Made by a program: the position numbers and the translations under genes. The notes under the pieces are model-generated. The model had not been told where the DNA came from. It was given only the letters and a program-made list of their open reading frames with translations, and made no database searches. This document shows positions 8,393 through 16,459 of a stretch of DNA of 64,000 nucleotides, piece by piece. Positions within the stretch are counted from its first letter, which is position 1. The number at the start of each line of letters is the position of its first letter. Source of the DNA: Brevibacillus fortis (GTDB lineage Bacteria > Bacillota > Bacilli > Brevibacillales > Brevibacillaceae); assembly GCF_003013395.1 (NCBI RefSeq), contig NZ_PXZM01000029.1, positions 62,001 through 126,000 on the forward strand, written 5' to 3'.

Positions 8393-9931
8393 TTATACGG
8401 GATAAACAGCATGCTTTCTGTCCGAAAAAACGAGACGCTTTTCCTTGTATACCTCGTAGCGCTGGATTAATTCTCGCCTCAGTTCACTTGGAGGCACAAC
8501 GGCATCTACGATCAAGTTGGATGCCAGCAAGTACAGATCGATGTCTTCCTGGTACTCTTTGCGTTTTTCTTGAATAAACTCTTGACGCTCCGCCGGGTCC
8601 TCAATCGCCTGAATTTTGTTACTGTAGACGGCATTGACCGCAGCTTCTGGTCCCATCACAGCGATTTGGGCACCAGGTAGTGCGAGGCAGGCATCTGGTT
8701 CAAATGCAGAGCTGGCCATAGCATACAAGCCGGCACCATACGCTTTGCGTACAATAACCGATATTTTCGGAACCGTTGCTTCCGCCATTGCGGAGATCAT
8801 TTTGGCCCCGTGCCTGATAATTCCTGCGCGCTCTACTGCCGTCCCAATCATAAAGCCAGGAACATCCGCCAAGAACAAAAGCGGAATGGAAAACGCATCG
8901 CACAACGTGATGAACCTGGCCGCCTTGTCAGCCGAATCGACAAACAGGACTCCGCCCTTCACGCGCGGCTGGTTGGCTATGATTCCGACTGGCTTGCCAT
9001 CCAGACGTGCCAATCCGGTAATTAGCTCTTGGGCAAATAACTTTTTGATTTCAAAGAACGAATCCTCGTCGACCAATGCTGTAATCACATCATGCATATT
9101 GAAAGCTGCATTTTGGTTCTCCGGCACGATGCTCGTGATTTCCTTCGCGGAAGGCACTGGGGCTTTCGCCAGTACAGTCGGCGGCGTCAACGTATAGTTC
9201 GCCGGGAAGAAACGGAGATAGCTGCGCGCTGCTTGAATCGCCTCTTCTTCATTGGCGGCCAGTACGTCGCCGCATCCGCTGACGGAGCAATGCATGCGTG
9301 CACCGCCCAGCTCTTCCAAGCTTACTTTTTCTCCAATCACCATTTCCGCCATACGCGGGGAGCCCAAGTACATGCTCGCGTTTTTGTCGACCATGATGAC
9401 AATGTCACAAAAAGCTGGGATATAAGCGCCACCAGCAGCAGAAGGTCCAAACAAAATGCACACTTGTGGAATTTTGCCGGAGAGCTTCACTTGGTTGTAA
9501 AAGATTCGCCCAGCACCCCGGCGGCCTGGGAACATTTCCAATTGGTCAGTGATACGCGCTCCTGCCGAATCGACCAGATAGAGAAGAGGAACACGCATTT
9601 TTTCTGCTGTCTCCTGGATGCGAATAATCTTTTCGACCGTCCGCGATCCCCAAGACCCCGCTTTCACTGTCGAATCATTGGCCATCACGCAGACAGTTTG
9701 ACCATTTACCTTGCCGATTGCGGTCACAACTCCATCCGCCGGCAGATCACCTGCCATCACATTCGCGAACAGCCCATCCTCGACCATGAACTCATCATCG
9801 AACAATAGCTTGAGACGATCGCGGACAAACAACTTGTTTTGCTCCTTGAGCTTGTCATGATACTTGGCATCGCCCCCTTGCACTACTTGGGCGATTTTTT
9901 CGTGCAATGTGTCTTCCAAATGTTTCGTCAT
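8393..9931 (-). CDS. yngE: Acyl-CoA carboxylase carboxyltransferase subunit (YngE-like)
   Basis: 512 residues, the full length of the beta subunit of propionyl-/methylcrotonyl-type carboxylases. It moves the carboxyl group from biotinyl carrier protein to an acyl-CoA. Two crotonase-fold halves are visible: an N-terminal half with YLVDSAGARITDQ and GPSAAGGAYIPA (~105-175), and a C-terminal half with GIIANQPRVKGGVLFVDSADKAARF and DVPGFMIGTAVERAGIIRHGAK (~305-380). The companion genes make methylcrotonyl-CoA or another leucine-pathway acyl-CoA the likely substrate. The start is ATG 9931 with GAGGGGGAT upstream, 17 nt after the yngF stop. Last gene of the operon, followed by a terminator. Confidence 0.9.
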   Translation of the reverse strand: MTKHLEDTLHEKIAQVVQGGDAKYHDKLKEQNKLFVRDRLKLLFDDEFMVEDGLFANVMAGDLPADGVVTAIGKVNGQTVCVMANDSTVKAGSWGSRTVEKIIRIQETAEKMRVPLLYLVDSAGARITDQLEMFPGRRGAGRIFYNQVKLSGKIPQVCILFGPSAAGGAYIPAFCDIVIMVDKNASMYLGSPRMAEMVIGEKVSLEELGGARMHCSVSGCGDVLAANEEEAIQAARSYLRFFPANYTLTPPTVLAKAPVPSAKEITSIVPENQNAAFNMHDVITALVDEDSFFEIKKLFAQELITGLARLDGKPVGIIANQPRVKGGVLFVDSADKAARFITLCDAFSIPLLFLADVPGFMIGTAVERAGIIRHGAKMISAMAEATVPKISVIVRKAYGAGLYAMASSAFEPDACLALPGAQIAVMGPEAAVNAVYSNKIQAIEDPAERQEFIQEKRKEYQEDIDLYLLASNLIVDAVVPPSELRRELIQRYEVYKEKRLVFSDRKHAVYPV

Positions 9932-9948
9932 CAGCGTAATCCCCCTCG

Positions 9949-10722
9949 TCACTCTCCGCGATATATCGGTTTTCGTTTTTCTTGAAAGGCTGTGAGTCCT
10001 TCTAGGCGGTCTTTCGTCGGGACGAGCAGCTTGTACGCATTGCTCTCAATTTGAAGTCCGCTCGCTAGTTCGACCTCTACTCCACAATCGATGGCAAACT
10101 TGGCCTGGGCTAGGGCAAGTGGAGCATTTGCTGAAATCTGCTCGGCCAAAGAAATGGCTGTCACCATGAGTTGATCCGCGGGAACAATCCGATTGATTAA
10201 TCCAATGGACAGCGCTTCCTCCGGCAATACACGCCTCGCCGTAAAAATCAGTTCCTTGGCGACGCCTTTTCCAACCAACCTAGGCAAACGCTGTGTTCCG
10301 CCAGCACCAGGGATAATCCCGAGCGATGTCTCCGTTAACCCCATCTGGGCCTGTTCACTCATGATCCGCAGGTCGCACGCCAACGCCAATTCTGTACCGC
10401 CCCCCAGCGCCAGCCCGTTAATCGCCGCGATGACTGGTTTCGGTAGCTTTTCCAGCTCTGTGAACGTATCTCGAATCGTTTGGATGTATACTTCGACCTG
10501 TTGTGGTGACATTGAGCGCCGCTCTCTTAAATCCGCACCAGAGCAAAACGCCTTGTCACCAGCTCCGGTAACAATGACCGTCCGGATGTCACGATCAAGG
10601 CTGATTTCACTGATCAAGCCGCGCAGTGTCACGAGCGTTTCCAGATTGAGGCAATTAAAAACTTCTGGCCGTTGCAGCGTTAGTATGCCAATTGCGCCCT
10701 CTCTTTGCAGGGAAACCGTCAT
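9949..10722 (-). CDS. yngF: Enoyl-CoA hydratase / methylglutaconyl-CoA hydratase (YngF-like)
   Basis: 257 residues, crotonase fold. Both catalytic glutamates are placed as in hydratases: one in GLTETSLGIIPGAGGTQRLPR (~128-148) and one in GVAKELIFTARRV (~152-164). The oxyanion-hole stretch is DKAFCSGADL (~56-65). Within this operon it most likely hydrates 3-methylglutaconyl-CoA to HMG-CoA in leucine breakdown. ATG at 10722 with AGAGGGGAT upstream, 37 nt from the HMG-CoA lyase stop. Confidence 0.88.
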   Translation of the reverse strand: MTVSLQREGAIGILTLQRPEVFNCLNLETLVTLRGLISEISLDRDIRTVIVTGAGDKAFCSGADLRERRSMSPQQVEVYIQTIRDTFTELEKLPKPVIAAINGLALGGGTELALACDLRIMSEQAQMGLTETSLGIIPGAGGTQRLPRLVGKGVAKELIFTARRVLPEEALSIGLINRIVPADQLMVTAISLAEQISANAPLALAQAKFAIDCGVEVELASGLQIESNAYKLLVPTKDRLEGLTAFQEKRKPIYRGE

Positions 10723-10759
10723 ATTCTATCCCCTCTTTGCGAATGTGTGGAAATACAGA

Positions 10760-11659
10760 TCATTCAGTCGGTTTGCTGGCAAGCGATGCCCGCAGCACTT
10801 TTGAGGGGAGCTCTTTGTCTAGCTGCTGCCCAATAAACGCACCAGCCTCAATCAACTTCTCGAGATCGACACCCGTTTCATAGTCCATTCCATGCAACAT
10901 GTAGACCAAATCTTCCGTCGAAATGTTGCCGGCAGCTCCTGGCGCATATGGGCATCCACCGAGGCCTCCGATTGAGCTGTCAAAGATTCGTATTCCTTCA
11001 TCTAGCGCTGCTGCTACGTTCGCCAATCCAGTTCCTCGCGTATCATGGAAATGGGCGGCTAAGCGCTCGTTCGTAACATCTTTCACAAGTGCTCCAAAGA
11101 CCTCATGAACCTGTTTCGGTGTTGCAACCCCTATCGTATCCCCGAGAGAAATCTCGTACACTCCCATTTCCAAAAGTGCCTCTGTCACTCTGCGGCTATT
11201 ATCAAGTGGAATGTTTCCCTCATACGGACAACCGAACACCGTTGAGATATATCCGCGAACTTTCATCCCGATTGCCAGCGCTTCCTGGGCAACCTCCCGC
11301 AGGATCGGATACGTGTCTTCTATTCCTTTATTGATATTTTTTTGATTATGCGTTTCAGAGGCAGACATGAATAGGGCAATCTCTGTCAGTCCGCATTGGC
11401 GCGCCCGCTCCAGACCACGAATATTTGGAACCAACGCGCTTAGCGTGACCTCTTGGCTGCGATTGATTCCCTGCAAGACCTCATCTGCATCCGCCAATTG
11501 GGGTATCCATTTGGGATTCACAAATGAACTTGCTTCTATCCGTTTCAAGCCCGCTGCCATCAGCTTATGAATCAGCGTGATTTTTGCTGCTGCCGGAACA
11601 ATCGCGCTCTCATTTTGCAGCCCGTCACGAGGACCGACCTCCACAATTTGTACATGCAC
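10760..11659 (-). CDS. yngG: Hydroxymethylglutaryl-CoA lyase (YngG-like)
   Basis: 299 residues, the normal HMG-CoA lyase length. It splits HMG-CoA to acetyl-CoA and acetoacetate, the final step of leucine degradation. The TIM-barrel metal and catalytic residues are visible: EVGPRDGLQNE at residues 7-17, HFHDTRGTG near 205, and the GGLGGCPYAPGAAGN signature with the essential cysteine near 236. The downstream yngF and yngE and upstream biotin genes form one unit. Confidence 0.93.
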   Translation of the reverse strand: MHVQIVEVGPRDGLQNESAIVPAAAKITLIHKLMAAGLKRIEASSFVNPKWIPQLADADEVLQGINRSQEVTLSALVPNIRGLERARQCGLTEIALFMSASETHNQKNINKGIEDTYPILREVAQEALAIGMKVRGYISTVFGCPYEGNIPLDNSRRVTEALLEMGVYEISLGDTIGVATPKQVHEVFGALVKDVTNERLAAHFHDTRGTGLANVAAALDEGIRIFDSSIGGLGGCPYAPGAAGNISTEDLVYMLHGMDYETGVDLEKLIEAGAFIGQQLDKELPSKVLRASLASKPTE

Positions 11660-11710
11660 AACGAGTCACCTCCTCGCCTAGCGGTCGCTCAGTTTAGAAG
11701 TATTCTAATC

Positions 11711-11923
11711 CTATTCCAAAACGACAATGATATCGCCATCGTTGACAAAATCGCCAATATTCGCTTTTACTTCCACAACCTTGCCTGAGGCTTGTGCCTG
11801 TACAGGAACTTCCATTTTCATCGATTCCAGTACAAGGACGTCTTGTCCTTCATTAATCTCGTCACCTGGTTGCACCAGGACATTAATCACGGTTCCTGCC
11901 ATATTGGCTGCTACTTGTTTCAT
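11711..11923 (-). CDS. yngHB: Biotinyl carrier protein (YngHB-like)
   Basis: 70 residues, a stand-alone biotinyl/lipoyl attachment domain. The biotinylation motif ESMKM has its lysine at position 36, with symmetric beta-hammerhead segments either side (AGTVINVLVQPGDEI and ASGKVVEVKANIGDFVNDGD). It carries carboxybiotin from the carboxylase (next gene upstream) to the YngE carboxyltransferase. It lies 31 nt after the biotin carboxylase stop. The separate small carrier is the B. subtilis yng arrangement. Confidence 0.93.
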   Translation of the reverse strand: MKQVAANMAGTVINVLVQPGDEINEGQDVLVLESMKMEVPVQAQASGKVVEVKANIGDFVNDGDIIVVLE

Positions 11924-11954
11924 GGATGCTTCTCTCCCTTACATATCATTCATA

Positions 11955-13310
11955 TTATCGGTTTTCCGTGCTTGATTTCGCTCCCCGCTCAGTAACAAAC
12001 CATGTCGTATAATTACCTTCACGGAATTGATCGTCCTGTAACACTTCTTGTAAAAACGGAATGTTTGTTTTAATGCCAGTAATCAGAAAATGATCCATAG
12101 CCTTCTGCGCATGTTGCACAGCCTCTTCTCTCGTCGAGCCAGATACGATGACCTTTGCTATCATCGGGTCGTAAAAAGGAGTCACCTGTGTACCTGTCTC
12201 TACGCCATCATCAATTCGTACATGCTCGAATGAAGGCGGCTGGTACAAAGTAATTGTCCCAGGCGATGGCAGGAAGGTCACTGGGTCTTCCGCATAGACA
12301 CGCAGCTCAATCGCGTGGCGCAGCGCTTTGACGTCCTCTTGCTTGATCGATAGCGGATGCCCATCGGCAATGTCTAACTGGAGCGCCACGAGGTCCATGC
12401 CCGTCATTTCTTCCGTCACGGGATGTTCCACTTGCAAGCGCGTATTCATTTCCAAGAAGTAAAAATGTTTCTGCTCATCTACGATAAACTCAACCGTCCC
12501 CACACCCGAGTAGCCCACTGCTTTCGCTGCTGTAACCGCAGCATCGCACAGAAGCTCTCTCGTAGCTGTGTCCAAGAATGGAGAAGGACTTTCCTCCAGC
12601 ACCTTTTGATGTCTGCGCTGTATGGAGCATTCCCGTTCGAGTAAGTGGATGACGTTACCATGCTGATCGGCAACGACCTGCACTTCGATGTGCCGTGGAC
12701 GTTCCACGTATTTCTCCATGTACATCGCATCGTTACCGAAATACGCCTTTGCACGACCTTTCGCCGATTGGTAGGCCTGACGAAGCTCGGCCTCGTCTCG
12801 ACAAATGTGCATCCCGATTCCTCCGCCGCCAGCACTTGCCTTTAGCATCACGGGATATCCGATGGACGTAGCGATGACAGCTGCTTCATCTGGTGAATCG
12901 ATTGCCTGTTCGCACCCTGGAACAACTGGTACTCCTGCAGCCTCCATTATATGGCGGGCAGTCAGCTTGTCACCCATTTGACCGATGACCTCTGGCGTTG
13001 GACCGATGAATAGAAGACCTTCCTCCAGAACACGGCGGGCAAAAGCTTCGTTCTCTGACAAAAGACCATAGCCCGGATGAATCGCATCGGCACCGGTGCT
13101 TTTCGCTGCTGCAAGAATGGCCTCTACGTTCAAGTAGCTGTGTGGCACAGGCGGTGGACCAATATGGACTGACTCATCTGCTTCACGTACAAATGGCAGA
13201 TCCTTGTCTGCATCCGAATAGACAGCAACCGTAGCCACTCCTCTTGCCTTGCATGTACGAATAATTCGTCTGGCAATTTCACCACGGTTTGCGATTAATA
13301 CCTTGCGCAT
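11955..13310 (-). CDS. yngH: Biotin carboxylase subunit (YngH-like)
   Basis: 451 residues, the full length of AccC-type biotin carboxylases. It carboxylates biotin on YngHB using ATP and bicarbonate. Features in order: N-terminal Rossmann-like start KVLIANRGEIARRI (3-16), ATP-grasp glycine loop KASAGGGGIGM (~159-169), ERECSIQRRHQK (~231-242), and the catalytic/Mg EMNTRLQVEHPVTE stretch (~287-300). First gene of the operon; ATG at 13310. A cre-like palindrome lies 35-50 bp upstream of the start codon, suggesting CcpA repression. No acyl-CoA dehydrogenase or ligase (yngJ/yngI) is present on either side. Confidence 0.92.
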   Translation of the reverse strand: MRKVLIANRGEIARRIIRTCKARGVATVAVYSDADKDLPFVREADESVHIGPPPVPHSYLNVEAILAAAKSTGADAIHPGYGLLSENEAFARRVLEEGLLFIGPTPEVIGQMGDKLTARHIMEAAGVPVVPGCEQAIDSPDEAAVIATSIGYPVMLKASAGGGGIGMHICRDEAELRQAYQSAKGRAKAYFGNDAMYMEKYVERPRHIEVQVVADQHGNVIHLLERECSIQRRHQKVLEESPSPFLDTATRELLCDAAVTAAKAVGYSGVGTVEFIVDEQKHFYFLEMNTRLQVEHPVTEEMTGMDLVALQLDIADGHPLSIKQEDVKALRHAIELRVYAEDPVTFLPSPGTITLYQPPSFEHVRIDDGVETGTQVTPFYDPMIAKVIVSGSTREEAVQHAQKAMDHFLITGIKTNIPFLQEVLQDDQFREGNYTTWFVTERGAKSSTENR

Positions 13311-13344
13311 GGCAACGCTCCCCTCTTTGACAAACCGACTACAA

Positions 13345-13360
13345 CCGTAAGCGCTTCCAA
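13345..13360. promoter_or_regulatory. cre-like CcpA site before the yng-type operon
   Basis: On the minus strand TTGGAAGCGCTTACGG. The AAGCGCTT core is the palindromic heart of the Bacillus cre consensus (TGWNANCGNTNWCA), and flanking bases match except two. Its location between promoter region and start codon suits CcpA roadblock or initiation repression. Binding is inferred. Confidence 0.55.
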
Positions 13361-13586
13361 ATTGTTTGCCTGGTTTGTATCATGTGATGCTACTTTCTAT
13401 TTTGCCATGAGAATGCTCATAGTTCTAGGATGAAATTTTAAATTTTTCCAAGGAAGCGAAATCATTTCCTTACAATCCCTCCAATAAAAAAAGAAAAACA
13501 CTTCGGAAAAGACAATCATCGTGTATAATAAAGGGGCGGGGCCAGTAGGTGGCCAAGGCAAAGAGCTGTGAGAGGAGTGGCTAACC

Positions 13587-14054
13587 ATGTTTGAAGTAAG
13601 ACGTTTGCAAATCAACTATAAGACACTGGAGGAATTCCAGAAGTTTCGCGAATTTGGCCTGGAGGAGCTTTCTATGAAGGAAGACCTGGAGGCGAACATC
13701 GTGGAAAACGATTCGGAATCTCCATTTTACGGTATTTATGACAACGATCTTCTGGTAGCACGTATGAGCCTCTACAAAATTGACGGGAAATACGACCGTT
13801 ACTTCCAACCTGCGCAAGACTATTATGAGCTGTGGAAGCTCGAAGTCCTGCCTGACTACCGTCATAAAGATTACGGAACAGCTTTGGTCAACCACGCGAA
13901 GAGCTTTGGAGCTCCTATTAAAACCAACTCCCGTTGTCGCGCAGACGATTTTTGGCTGAAAATGGGCTTCACGCCTGTGAAGTACAACCTAATGCGTGAT
14001 CGTGGAGAGAACCCGTACGTCTGGTTGCCAGAGAGCGTAGAGCTGCAAGACTAG
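13587..14054 (+). CDS. ylbP: YlbP-type GNAT N-acetyltransferase
   Basis: 155 residues, close to B. subtilis YlbP over its whole length. Shared stretches include INYKTLEEF, NDSESPFYGIY, LWKLEVLPDYR and the C-terminal MRDRGENPYVW. The GNAT acetyl-CoA loop is HKDYGTALV (~97-105). Its acceptor is unknown. ATG 13587 follows GAGAGGAG, and a TATAAT at 13524-13529 probably belongs to its promoter. As in Bacillus it sits next to the RsfA-family ylbO gene (convergent here), while panE (ylbQ) is now about 5 kb away across the yng operon. Confidence 0.88.
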   Translation: MFEVRRLQINYKTLEEFQKFREFGLEELSMKEDLEANIVENDSESPFYGIYDNDLLVARMSLYKIDGKYDRYFQPAQDYYELWKLEVLPDYRHKDYGTALVNHAKSFGAPIKTNSRCRADDFWLKMGFTPVKYNLMRDRGENPYVWLPESVELQD

Positions 14055-14094
14055 CTCCCCTTTATCAACACGGACAGTAGATGAATGCGTAAAC

Positions 14095-14127
14095 AAAAAG
14101 AAGCGGTTCCATCACCGCTTCTTTTTT
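14095..14127. terminator. Bidirectional terminator ylbP / rsfA-like
   Basis: AAAAAGAAGCGG, short loop, CCGCTTCTTTTTT. It serves both convergent genes. Confidence 0.92.
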
Positions 14128-14145
14128 CATGCCTGATTTCGGTGC

Positions 14146-14787
14146 TTATTTTTCCACGCGCTCCAAATTTCCGTTTTCGTCCATTTTAAAGATCGCTTTG
14201 TTGGAATCCTCTTCCTGTAAAAAAGCAAGCTTGCGCGCACGTTCCATGATCTGTACCAACGCACGGTAGTCGTCGTTGACACCCTGAACCTGATCCAGTT
14301 CTTTTCTAGCGCGTTCGTGGGCTTCTTTCAATTCTTTTAACTCCAACTCTTTTCCTTCCAACTCTTGTTCCAACTGTCGTACGCGACGAGTCATTTCTTT
14401 TTGATTGACGAGCATGCGAATAACCGCTTCAATCTGCTGCTCCTCAACATCCTCGTACTTGTGTACCTCTACTGCTGGTGTCTCAGAACGTTTTGTGTGC
14501 AACGCGACAACCTCGACCTCAGCCACCACAGGAGGCGGTGCTTGAATCCTCCCGAGCTTTTTCAGCTGCTGCCTTTGGCTTTTGGCAATCGAAATGGCCG
14601 CATCGTACCGTTTACGCACGCAACTGTTCCAGCGGAAGCCGCACGCAGCTGCTGTCCTTCCTAACCTTTGACCCACTTCTTCAAATGCAGCAAGCTGTGT
14701 GCCGCCTTCGCGTATGTGGCGCAAGGTGACTTCCGCCAACACTAGATCGTCATCTTCGGTCCATGCGTCTTGTCTGGAAGCTACCAT
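14146..14787 (-). CDS. RsfA-family (YlbO-like) sporulation transcriptional regulator
   Basis: 213 residues. The N-terminal ~60 residues form a Myb/SANT-like DNA-binding module (WTEDDDLVLAEVTLRHIREG, then GRTAAACGFRWNSCVRKRY). A low-complexity linker and a long coiled coil (~118-190, heptads in VRQLEQELEGKELELKELKEAH) follow. RsfA-family proteins are prespore-specific regulators in Bacillus, and ylbO is the family member adjacent to ylbP. A 20-bp near-perfect palindrome lies about 27-46 bp upstream of its start and may be an autoregulatory site. I did not find a convincing SigF/SigE promoter. Confidence 0.85.
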   Translation of the reverse strand: MVASRQDAWTEDDDLVLAEVTLRHIREGGTQLAAFEEVGQRLGRTAAACGFRWNSCVRKRYDAAISIAKSQRQQLKKLGRIQAPPPVVAEVEVVALHTKRSETPAVEVHKYEDVEEQQIEAVIRMLVNQKEMTRRVRQLEQELEGKELELKELKEAHERARKELDQVQGVNDDYRALVQIMERARKLAFLQEEDSNKAIFKMDENGNLERVEK

Positions 14788-14813
14788 ATGAGTCCCTCCC
14801 GTTACCTTTAAAA

Positions 14814-14833
14814 AGGATGATGTAATTCATCCT
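14814..14833. promoter_or_regulatory. Palindrome upstream of the RsfA-family gene
   Basis: AGGATGA, six bases (TGTAAT), TCATCCT: perfect 7-bp arms. It lies upstream of the ribosome site with no T-tract, so it reads as an operator rather than a terminator. The binding protein is unknown. Confidence 0.5.
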
Positions 14834-14921
14834 ATGCTTTTCCCTACTCTTGTAGAATCGCTTTCTACTAGAAAAAGTATGTCCAAGCAAATAAATGTTT
14901 AAACGAAAAGGACTACATTGA

Positions 14922-15689
14922 TCAAGATGTTGGGCGCTTAGTCAGGAAACTTTCCACTACGGCGACGTGTTCAGGGCTACCCCATAGATGCGCACATTGA
15001 CTCACTTCGCGACGGATTCGTTCTTCTTGCGGGATGCCCATACGCTTCCACTGCAAGATCTTCATGTACGCCTCAATGCCAGCTAGCGGTTGAGCCGCCA
15101 TTTTCCGAGCGAAACGATATACTTCTTCATGCAGCTTCTCTTCTGTGTAAACCTCATCAACAAAACCGTACGACTTGGCTTCCTCTGCACGCAATCTGTC
15201 TCCAGTCAACAGGAGAGCGAGTGCTTTTGACTCTGGCAGCAAGTCCAACAGCCGACTCCCTCCACCCCAGCCTGTCGTAATATGCATGCTGATTTGTACA
15301 AACCCGAAAGTCGCCCGTTCACTGGCAAAACGGAAATGACATGCTCCCGCAAACTCACAGCCACCTCCGACAGCTGCTCCGTTAATCATGGCAATCACTG
15401 GTTTGGAATACTGATCAATCGCCGACAAAAGCCCTGTCACTTTACTGAGCAATGGATGGGCCTGTGCAAAACCGCGCGCTGCAATAAACTGATTCAAATC
15501 GCCCCCGGAAACAAAACTTCTGCCCGTCCCCGTCACAATCAGAACCTTTACCTCAGGATCGGCTTGGCAGTCTTGAAAGACCTGATGCAGTTCATCAACC
15601 AGCTCCACGCTGATGGCATTATGTACATGCGGTCGATTTAATGTGATCGTGGCGATTCCGTCCTGTTTTTGCAAAAGCAAGGTCTCCAT
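14922..15689 (-). CDS. Crotonase-superfamily protein lacking both catalytic Glu
   Basis: 255 residues with a clear crotonase fold: FVSGGDLNQF (oxyanion hole, ~57-66), INGAAVGGGCEFAGACHFRFASE (~98-120) and LLLTGDRLRAEEAKSYGFVDEV (~155-176). Compared with true hydratases, the first catalytic Glu position (FGQPEV-type) reads FGFVQI and the second (AMEMVLTG-type) reads LALLLTG, so both acids are missing. The reaction is therefore probably not hydration; decarboxylase, isomerase or another CoA ester chemistry is possible. ATG 15689 is chosen for GGTGGGAG upstream. It stands alone between RsfA-like and MgsR-like genes, not in the yng operon. Confidence 0.82.
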   Translation of the reverse strand: METLLLQKQDGIATITLNRPHVHNAISVELVDELHQVFQDCQADPEVKVLIVTGTGRSFVSGGDLNQFIAARGFAQAHPLLSKVTGLLSAIDQYSKPVIAMINGAAVGGGCEFAGACHFRFASERATFGFVQISMHITTGWGGGSRLLDLLPESKALALLLTGDRLRAEEAKSYGFVDEVYTEEKLHEEVYRFARKMAAQPLAGIEAYMKILQWKRMGIPQEERIRREVSQCAHLWGSPEHVAVVESFLTKRPTS

Positions 15690-15747
15690 AATAACTCCCA
15701 CCTTCTTTATCAGGTTGTTGCTTTATTGTACCTTTCAGCGGACAAAC

Positions 15748-15775
15748 AAAAAAGAGGAGGTATGCACCCCCTCTT
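15748..15775 (-). terminator. Terminator after the MgsR/Spx-like gene
   Basis: On the minus strand AAGAGGGGG...CCTCCTCTT followed by TTTTTTG, three bases past the stop codon. Confidence 0.85.
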
Positions 15776-15777
15776 CA

Positions 15778-16155
15778 TTACGACAGCAGATTTTTCATGG
15801 CGGAAGAATTGAATCCGACGATCAGGTTTTCACCGTCAGTCAGGATCGGACGCTTCAAAAGCTGAGGTTCTTCACTAAGCATTTCAAGCAGTTCCTTCAC
15901 CGACATATCATTAATATCGACATCCAGGTTTTTAAAACGCTGACTTCTCGTCGACAAGATTTCATCCAAGCCATTTGAAGTCATTTTGATAATATCCAGC
16001 AGTTCTTCTGCTGTCGGTGGATTTTTGAACAAGTGACGCTCTTCGTAATTCACACCGTTTTCTGCCAGCCATGCCTTCGCTTTGCGACAGGATGTGCAGC
16101 TCGGATAAGTGAAAAACGTTAATTTTTGTGTTTGTGTACGTTCAGCAACGGCCAT
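15778..16155 (-). CDS. ArsC/Spx-family stress regulator (MgsR/YqgZ-like)
   Basis: 125 residues with the ArsC/Spx thioredoxin-like fold. The redox pair C20-T-S-C23 sits at the end of the first beta strand (FFTYPSCTSCRKAKAWL). RPILTDGENLIVGFN near 103-117 is the conserved RP(I/L) segment. Spx-family proteins bind the RNA polymerase alpha C-terminal domain rather than DNA directly. Proximity to the DUF2626 gene (yqgY-like) and a YqgX-type gene points to YqgZ (MgsR), the SigB subregulon modulator, rather than Spx itself. Start ATG 16155 with GGAGGGG upstream. Confidence 0.85.
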   Translation of the reverse strand: MAVAERTQTQKLTFFTYPSCTSCRKAKAWLAENGVNYEERHLFKNPPTAEELLDIIKMTSNGLDEILSTRSQRFKNLDVDINDMSVKELLEMLSEEPQLLKRPILTDGENLIVGFNSSAMKNLLS

Positions 16156-16459
16156 TGGTTACCCCTCCATCTCAACTATCACGAATGATTTCATCTATAA
16201 AAGTCTTACAATTAGCAGTTCTTGATGTTTCGTTCAAATACTTACAAAAAGTTAGTCAATAAATTTTCTTTCCTTACTTTGGATTTTACTGCTTCATTAA
16301 CACTATGTCAATAGTAGTTAATCTAAAAACTAGACGAAAAATTCATGTGATATTCTGTTGTAGCACACTGCTACCTTAACAAGTAACACAAAATGGGATA
16401 CACTTATGTGGATTGTTTACTCGAATTTATGGAGATTGTTTTGAGAAAGGGGTATCGGC
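16156..16459. other. Divergent intergenic region with a GTAGC/GCTAC dyad
   Basis: 304 bp, AT-rich, between two divergent regulators. A perfect GTAGC-ACACT-GCTAC dyad occupies 16360-16374, about 85 bp upstream of the Cys-rich regulator start, and could be its operator. No ORF or RNA structure is evident elsewhere in it. Confidence 0.5.

Noticed and set aside
9092-9808. 238-codon plus-strand frame
   Set aside because: Antisense to the yngE carboxyltransferase; composition is that of a mirrored codon frame.
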